Below are positions 61,095 to 64,000 of a DNA stretch of 64,000 nt, one piece after another. Numbering within the stretch: the stretch's first letter is position 1; each line of letters opens with the position of its first letter. The position numbers were made by a program, and so were the translations under genes. Source of the DNA: Candidatus Bipolaricaulota bacterium (GTDB lineage Bacteria; Bipolaricaulota; Bipolaricaulia; UBA7950; UBA9294); NCBI GenBank assembly GCA_028277345.1, contig JANQGM010000026.1, forward strand, positions 124,001-188,000, given 5' to 3'. The notes under the pieces were generated by a model. The model had not been told where the DNA came from. It saw only the letters and a program-made list of their open reading frames with translations, and made no database searches.

Positions 61095-62405
61095 CTAAAC
61101 CTCCGAGAGCTGAGGATCCGAAGCCATGGAAGGCCGCGTTTCCGGCAACCTATCGATGACGCGAAGCAAGGCGGCGGCAACCGTGGGATCCAACTCAACC
61201 TCCGTCATGTCGCGAATCATGCGAATCGTATCATCTCGACTAAAAGCCTTTCGATACGGACGATCCGTGGTCAAGGCATTGTAAATATCGGCGGCAGCGA
61301 TGATCCGTGCCAGAAGGGGAATCTCTTTTCCCTTCAATCCGGATGGATAGCCCGTTCCGTTCCACTTCTCGTGTTCATGCCGAACGGCATCCGCAACCGG
61401 CGCATAGATCTCCAATCCGGAGATCAATTCAGCACTGATCACCGGATGTTCACGCATCTTCTTCCACTCATCTTCAGAGAGTTTTCCTGGCTTTAGCAGG
61501 ATGGAATCCGGAATGGCAACCTTTCCAATGTCATGGACGCGCGCCGCGATCTCAATCTGCTCGATCTCCTTCTGTCCGAGTCCCATCTCCCAACCGATCT
61601 TGACCGCCAGTTCCGCCACTTCCAATGAATGAACAGCTGTGTAATGGTCTCTCGCATCGAGCAAATCAGAGATGCGCTCGAACGTTTTCCGGGCCTCGGT
61701 CTGAAGCTTCACATACCCTCGGAAGGACACGTGAACAAGGATCAACGGGAAGAGAGCTAAGAAGACATGCCACGCTGAAATGGAGTAAAGCGCCGTAAGC
61801 AGCAATGCTGATACGCACAATACCATGTATTGCATAAAGAACTGGCGAGTACTTTGCCAAAGTGAACTGAAGAAAGGTCTACGCTCCGTTATCGAGACGA
61901 TTCCCGTAACGAACGTGAGATTGAGCAACAAGTAGAGCAGGAAAACTGCCACCGCCAGAGCAAAATCCATTGCTCGCACTAGGGTCAGAGTATGGCGATC
62001 GAATATTTGGAGAAGAAGTCCGGAGATCGTCACAGTAAGTACAAGCTGGCTAACGTTAAAAGAGATCGGAAATATCCTGCTTGAAAGGGGAGAATCATCA
62101 TCTGGGGAACGAAGAAAAAACTCCGACAGCAAAGACGCAAGGAACACCAGGATCACTGCAAGATGTCCACCAAGAATGAAGAGCGCCGCAAGATAGATCG
62201 CAATCGAACTAGAGATTTCCCAATTATAGGTTGGGATCCAAGTCGCATAAACCTCTGCAAAGACAGCAAGTACAACGAAGACAGCAAAAAGCGAGAGCTC
62301 CTCAGCAGTGGGTAGATCTCTGCTGGCCACAGCAAAACCAACGGAAACCAGCGCGGCAATCGTAAGAATAGCTATGTAGACTACTGCTGTGTTTGGAACC
62401 TTCAT
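61095..62405 (-). CDS. Membrane HD-GYP domain protein (putative c-di-GMP phosphodiesterase)
   Basis: A 436-residue protein. About seven hydrophobic helices occupy residues 1-235 (a membrane sensor of the MASE type). An HD-GYP domain follows: DHYTAVHSLEVAEL, then the metal ligands His291-Asp292 in ARVHDIGKVAIPDSILLKPGKL, HPVISAELI, and the GYP-like segment HEKWNGTGYPSGLKGKEIPLLARIIAAAD. In HD-GYP enzymes these residues hydrolyse c-di-GMP, and all are present. The ATG is behind GAGGGGG. It lies 133 bases downstream of the five tandem peptide genes and immediately precedes the DUF5317 gene. The membrane half looks lower in GC than its neighbours. Confidence 0.92.
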   Translation of the reverse strand: MKVPNTAVVYIAILTIAALVSVGFAVASRDLPTAEELSLFAVFVVLAVFAEVYATWIPTYNWEISSSIAIYLAALFILGGHLAVILVFLASLLSEFFLRSPDDDSPLSSRIFPISFNVSQLVLTVTISGLLLQIFDRHTLTLVRAMDFALAVAVFLLYLLLNLTFVTGIVSITERRPFFSSLWQSTRQFFMQYMVLCVSALLLTALYSISAWHVFLALFPLILVHVSFRGYVKLQTEARKTFERISDLLDARDHYTAVHSLEVAELAVKIGWEMGLGQKEIEQIEIAARVHDIGKVAIPDSILLKPGKLSEDEWKKMREHPVISAELISGLEIYAPVADAVRHEHEKWNGTGYPSGLKGKEIPLLARIIAAADIYNALTTDRPYRKAFSRDDTIRMIRDMTEVELDPTVAAALLRVIDRLPETRPSMASDPQLSEV

Positions 62406-62538
62406 CGAGCCCCCTCAACGACAACTACTAAGTGCCACGAATAGTAGCATCCTCCTCGTGGCCACCCAACTGTTCGTTGCAGATGCGGAAACTGCTCGAC
62501 GAAATCAGTCCTTCAAACTCTTCTATAGTTTTGGAGCT

Positions 62539-62694
62539 CTACCTTCCGCCAGGACGCCACTTAATGCTTTCGGCCAATAGCATCCCCAGCGTCGAGATCG
62601 ATAGAAGGTAGTATAGGGTTCGTGTGCCAAATACCTTCTGGAGTACTTTCTTCATTCTCTCTTCACCTTTCCGGTTGTATCCGCCCCACTTCAT
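62539..62694 (-). CDS. Tandem single-helix peptide, copy 5 (51 aa)
   Basis: The last and most diverged copy: a 51-residue peptide with the same start (MKWGGYNRKGEERMKK), then VLQKVFGTRTLYYLLSISTLGMLLAESIKWRPGGR-like end; four residues are inserted before the helix. AGAAGGAGGG precedes the ATG. Product: one hydrophobic helix at about 28-44 and an amphipathic basic start. It is the copy next to the HD-GYP gene, so the array may be co-transcribed with it. Confidence 0.75.
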   Translation of the reverse strand: MKWGGYNRKGEERMKKVLQKVFGTRTLYYLLSISTLGMLLAESIKWRPGGR

Positions 62695-62723
62695 CCCATC
62701 CCTCCTTCTCTATCAACTCAAGC

Positions 62724-62867
62724 CTATCGACCACCCGGTCGCCACTTGATACTCTCAGCCAGCAGCATGCCCAGCGTCATGATCGTCAGCAGGTAGTACA
62801 TCGTCTTTCCGCTTAGCAACTTCTTCATTCTCTCTTCTCCCTTTCGATTCGTTCTGTCCCACTTCAT
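62724..62867 (-). CDS. Tandem single-helix peptide, copy 4 (47 aa)
   Basis: A 47-residue peptide with a changed N-terminus (MKWDRTNRKGEERMKK) and a K-T in place of R-A before the helix (SGKTMYYLLTIMTLGML). The C-terminal KWRPGGR is unchanged. The upstream site (GGAG, eight bases before ATG) is weaker than in the other copies, so expression may be lower. Confidence 0.75.
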   Translation of the reverse strand: MKWDRTNRKGEERMKKLLSGKTMYYLLTIMTLGMLLAESIKWRPGGR

Positions 62868-62893
62868 GAGAAAAACTCCGATTTGTCCCCGAT

Positions 62894-63037
62894 TTAGCGG
62901 CCACCTGGTCGCCACTTGATGCTTTCAGCCAGCAGCATGCCCAGTGTCATGATCGTCAGCAGGTAGTACATCGCTCGTCCACTCAGCAGTTTCTTCATCT
63001 TTTCCTCTCCCTTTCTGTTGTATCCGCCCCATTTCAT
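62894..63037 (-). CDS. Tandem single-helix peptide, copy 3 (47 aa)
   Basis: A 47-residue peptide, nearly identical to copies 1 and 2 (MKKLLSGRA instead of MKKLMSGRA). AGAAGGAGG precedes ATG at 63037. The spacing from copy 2 start to this start is exactly 170 bases. Confidence 0.8.
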   Translation of the reverse strand: MKWGGYNRKGEEKMKKLLSGRAMYYLLTIMTLGMLLAESIKWRPGGR

Positions 63038-63063
63038 GTCTGTCCTCCTTCTGAGTTGTTGGT

Positions 63064-63207
63064 TTAGCGTCCGCCCGGCCGCCACTTGATGCTTTCAGCC
63101 AGCAGCATGCCCAACGTCATGATCGTCAACAGGTAGTACATCGCCCGTCCGCTCATCAGTTTCTTCATCTTTTCCTCTCCTTTTCGGTTGTATCCGCCCC
63201 ATTTCAT
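63064..63207 (-). CDS. Tandem single-helix peptide, copy 2 (47 aa)
   Basis: A 47-residue peptide whose translation is identical to copy 1 although several codons differ, which points to selection on the protein. GAAGGAGG precedes ATG at 63207. The unit repeats 170 bases after copy 1, with a 26-base spacer between genes. Confidence 0.82.
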   Translation of the reverse strand: MKWGGYNRKGEEKMKKLMSGRAMYYLLTIMTLGMLLAESIKWRPGGR

Positions 63208-63233
63208 GGTCGTCCTCCTTCAGCGTTCTTGGT

Positions 63234-63377
63234 TTAGCGTCCGCCCGGCCGCCACTTGATGCTTTCAGCCAACAGCATGCCCAGTGTCATGATCGTCAGC
63301 AGGTAGTACATCGCTCGTCCGCTCATCAGTTTCTTCATCTTTTCCTCTCCCTTTCTGTTGTATCCGCCCCATTTCAT
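63234..63377 (-). CDS. Tandem single-helix peptide, copy 1 (47 aa)
   Basis: A 47-residue peptide: a basic hydrophilic start MKWGGYNRKGEEKMKKL, one membrane helix at about 23-41 (AMYYLLTIMTLGMLLAESI), and a conserved basic tail KWRPGGR. AAGGAGG lies seven bases before ATG at 63377. An internal ATG (Met14) is itself preceded by GGGAGAGG within the coding sequence, so a 34-residue form might be made. The family is not recognised; possibilities are a membrane micro-protein, a signal peptide or a toxin. It is first of five copies, with a candidate promoter upstream. Confidence 0.82.
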   Translation of the reverse strand: MKWGGYNRKGEEKMKKLMSGRAMYYLLTIMTLGMLLAESIKWRPGGR

Positions 63378-63457
63378 GTCTAAACCTCCTTGTAACTAGG
63401 TAGAATCGTGACAAAGCTGATGGAGACTGCTTTATCTTAGGGTTTCCAATTGAGTAA

Positions 63458-63486
63458 CTAATAGGCTAGCAAATATTGACGATCAA
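63458..63486 (-). promoter_or_regulatory. Candidate promoter for the peptide array
   Basis: On the minus strand TTGATC (63486-63481), a 17-base spacer and TATTAG (63463-63458). Transcription would start near 63451, giving a leader of about 74 bases before copy 1. This lies in the AT-rich part of the 63378-63716 gap. Confidence 0.5.
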
Positions 63487-63658
63487 GTTTTTTCCATGAT
63501 ATTTTCACTATTTTTTCATAATATCGTATTAACTTCGCGCCTATGCTGGATCTCCCAAGGGAACAGCATTCTCGAAAATCGAAAACCCGAAGAACGAAGC
63601 CTGAGATTGCGCCCCGATCGCACGACGGTAATGCGTATTACGACGCCATTCCCAGGAT

Positions 63659-63687
63659 TTGACTTCGCTTCGGCGCCCCGATAAAGT
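63659..63687 (+). promoter_or_regulatory. Sigma-70-type promoter for rpsF
   Basis: TTGACT at 63659-63664, a 17-base spacer, and TAAAGT at 63682-63687, giving a start near 63694 and a 23-base leader with GAGGACGAGG before the GTG of rpsF. It matches the -35/-10 spacing of the rsmI and XRE-TOBE promoters. Confidence 0.75.
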
Positions 63688-63716
63688 TACCCGCAGATTG
63701 AGGACGAGGTGTTAGA

Positions 63717-64000
63717 GTGAGAGAGTACGAAATCGTATATGTCGTCCGCCCGGATCTTTCTGATGAAGACCGTGCGGCAAAGATTGAACGCATCCATTCC
63801 CTGATCACCGATAACGGTGGCCAGTTGGGGAAGGTGGAAGACTGGGGCAAGCGCGTGCTGGCCTATGAAATCAAGCATTGCGCGGACGGATATTATGGAC
63901 TCGCGGAGTTCCAGCTCGCCCCGGAGAGCGTTAAGACTGTTGAAGAACGCCTGAACATCGACGAAGAAATCCTTCGTTATCAGATCATTTCTCACGCGTA
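63717..64000 (+). CDS. rpsF: 30S ribosomal protein S6, 3' end at or beyond window edge
   Basis: GTG at 63717 starts a frame that is open to the end of the window; 94 codons are visible and the last two bases are TA. The sequence opens REYEIVYVVRPDLSDEDRAA and continues with LGKVEDWGKRVLAYEIKHCADGYYGLAEFQL, the core of S6, then LNIDEEILRYQIISHA near the usual C-terminus. S6 lies on the platform of the 30S subunit and pairs with S18. In most bacteria ssb and rpsR follow, which would lie beyond the window. The promoter is immediately upstream. Confidence 0.94.
   Translation, partial: MREYEIVYVVRPDLSDEDRAAKIERIHSLITDNGGQLGKVEDWGKRVLAYEIKHCADGYYGLAEFQLAPESVKTVEERLNIDEEILRYQIISHA

Larger units (their letters stand above)
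62539..63377 (-). repeat. Five-copy tandem gene array, 170-bp period
   Basis: The starts at 63377, 63207, 63037, 62867 and 62694 are spaced 170, 170, 170 and 173 bases. Each unit contains a gene of 144-156 bases plus a 26-29-base spacer with its own ribosome binding site. The three upstream copies are very similar in DNA; the last two are older or faster evolving. Confidence 0.9.
63378..63716. other. Divergent AT-rich intergenic region
   Basis: This 339-base gap holds divergent promoters for the peptide array (minus) and rpsF (plus). The stretch 63420-63540 is clearly more AT-rich than the rest of the window and contains an inverted repeat GATATT / AATATC (63498-63525). No open frame with a ribosome site and no RNA gene is seen in it. 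Confidence 0.6.

Noticed and set aside
62539..63377. Could the regular 170-bp direct repeats be a CRISPR array?
   Set aside because: Units are far too long, spacers are not unique, and every unit is an intact gene with its own ribosome binding site.
63498..63525. Inverted repeat GATATT / AATATC as a terminator or operator
   Set aside because: The arms are short and separated by 16 bases in an AT-rich stretch, so chance is likely; mentioned only in the intergenic entry.

Overview
The window is 64 kb of gene-dense bacterial chromosome of moderately high GC. It has short intergenic gaps, many ATGA-type stop/start overlaps and clear Shine-Dalgarno sites. I see no rRNA, tRNA, CRISPR, IS element or prophage. 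RF2 carries the bacterial +1 frameshift signal. The asparaginyl-tRNA synthetase is of the short Thermus/archaeal-like type, and acetate/energy metabolism includes an ADP-forming acyl-CoA synthetase. With the very large secreted repeat proteins this fits a poorly cultivated, possibly thermophilic or anaerobic lineage, for example a candidate phylum such as Bipolaricaulota. That placement is only an inference.

Layout. 0-2.3 kb (+): 3' end of an unknown gene, YigZ, RuvA and RuvX in one overlapping operon. 2.3-13.9 kb: housekeeping and small regulators: a ribbon-helix-helix-like protein, prfB with programmed frameshift, DUF4342 plus cupin, two secreted proteins, a YCII protein, RsmI, a YkuK-like protein, a two-component system, a DRTGG P-loop protein, OsmC divergent from ArsR-glutaredoxin, and a P-loop kinase. 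14.0-23.1 kb (-): an envelope/signalling cluster with a subtilase, a degenerate-GGDEF membrane protein, a beta-helix protein fused to a glycine-betaine-type binding domain, two secreted proteins (one dockerin-like), and a PAS-GGDEF-EAL protein.

23.3-49.6 kb (+): a cyclic-di-GMP-I (GEMM) riboswitch sits directly before a 2,282-residue Ig-like repeat adhesin. A strong terminator follows, then an 836-residue multidomain secreted protein, a 5,123-residue secreted giant, and a 381-residue beta-rich secreted protein. Together with the GGDEF/EAL enzyme next door and an HD-GYP protein at 61-62 kb, this suggests c-di-GMP control of surface adhesion.

49.6-55.6 kb (-): a six-gene operon: an XRE regulator with a molybdate-type TOBE region, a secreted protein of repeated sulfite-oxidase-fold domains, a YkoE-like ECF S component ending in the same kind of domain, a fused double ECF ATPase, EcfT, and a third such protein. 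It reads as an undescribed ECF uptake system, perhaps for molybdenum, tungsten or a related compound. Its promoter is consensus-like, overlaps an inverted repeat, and predicts a leaderless transcript.

55.6-64 kb: a MATE transporter and AsnS (+). On the other strand lie an HD-GYP protein, a DUF5317 membrane protein and an ADP-forming acyl-CoA synthetase, preceded by five tandem copies of a 47-51-residue single-helix peptide on a 170-bp period. The window ends inside rpsF.
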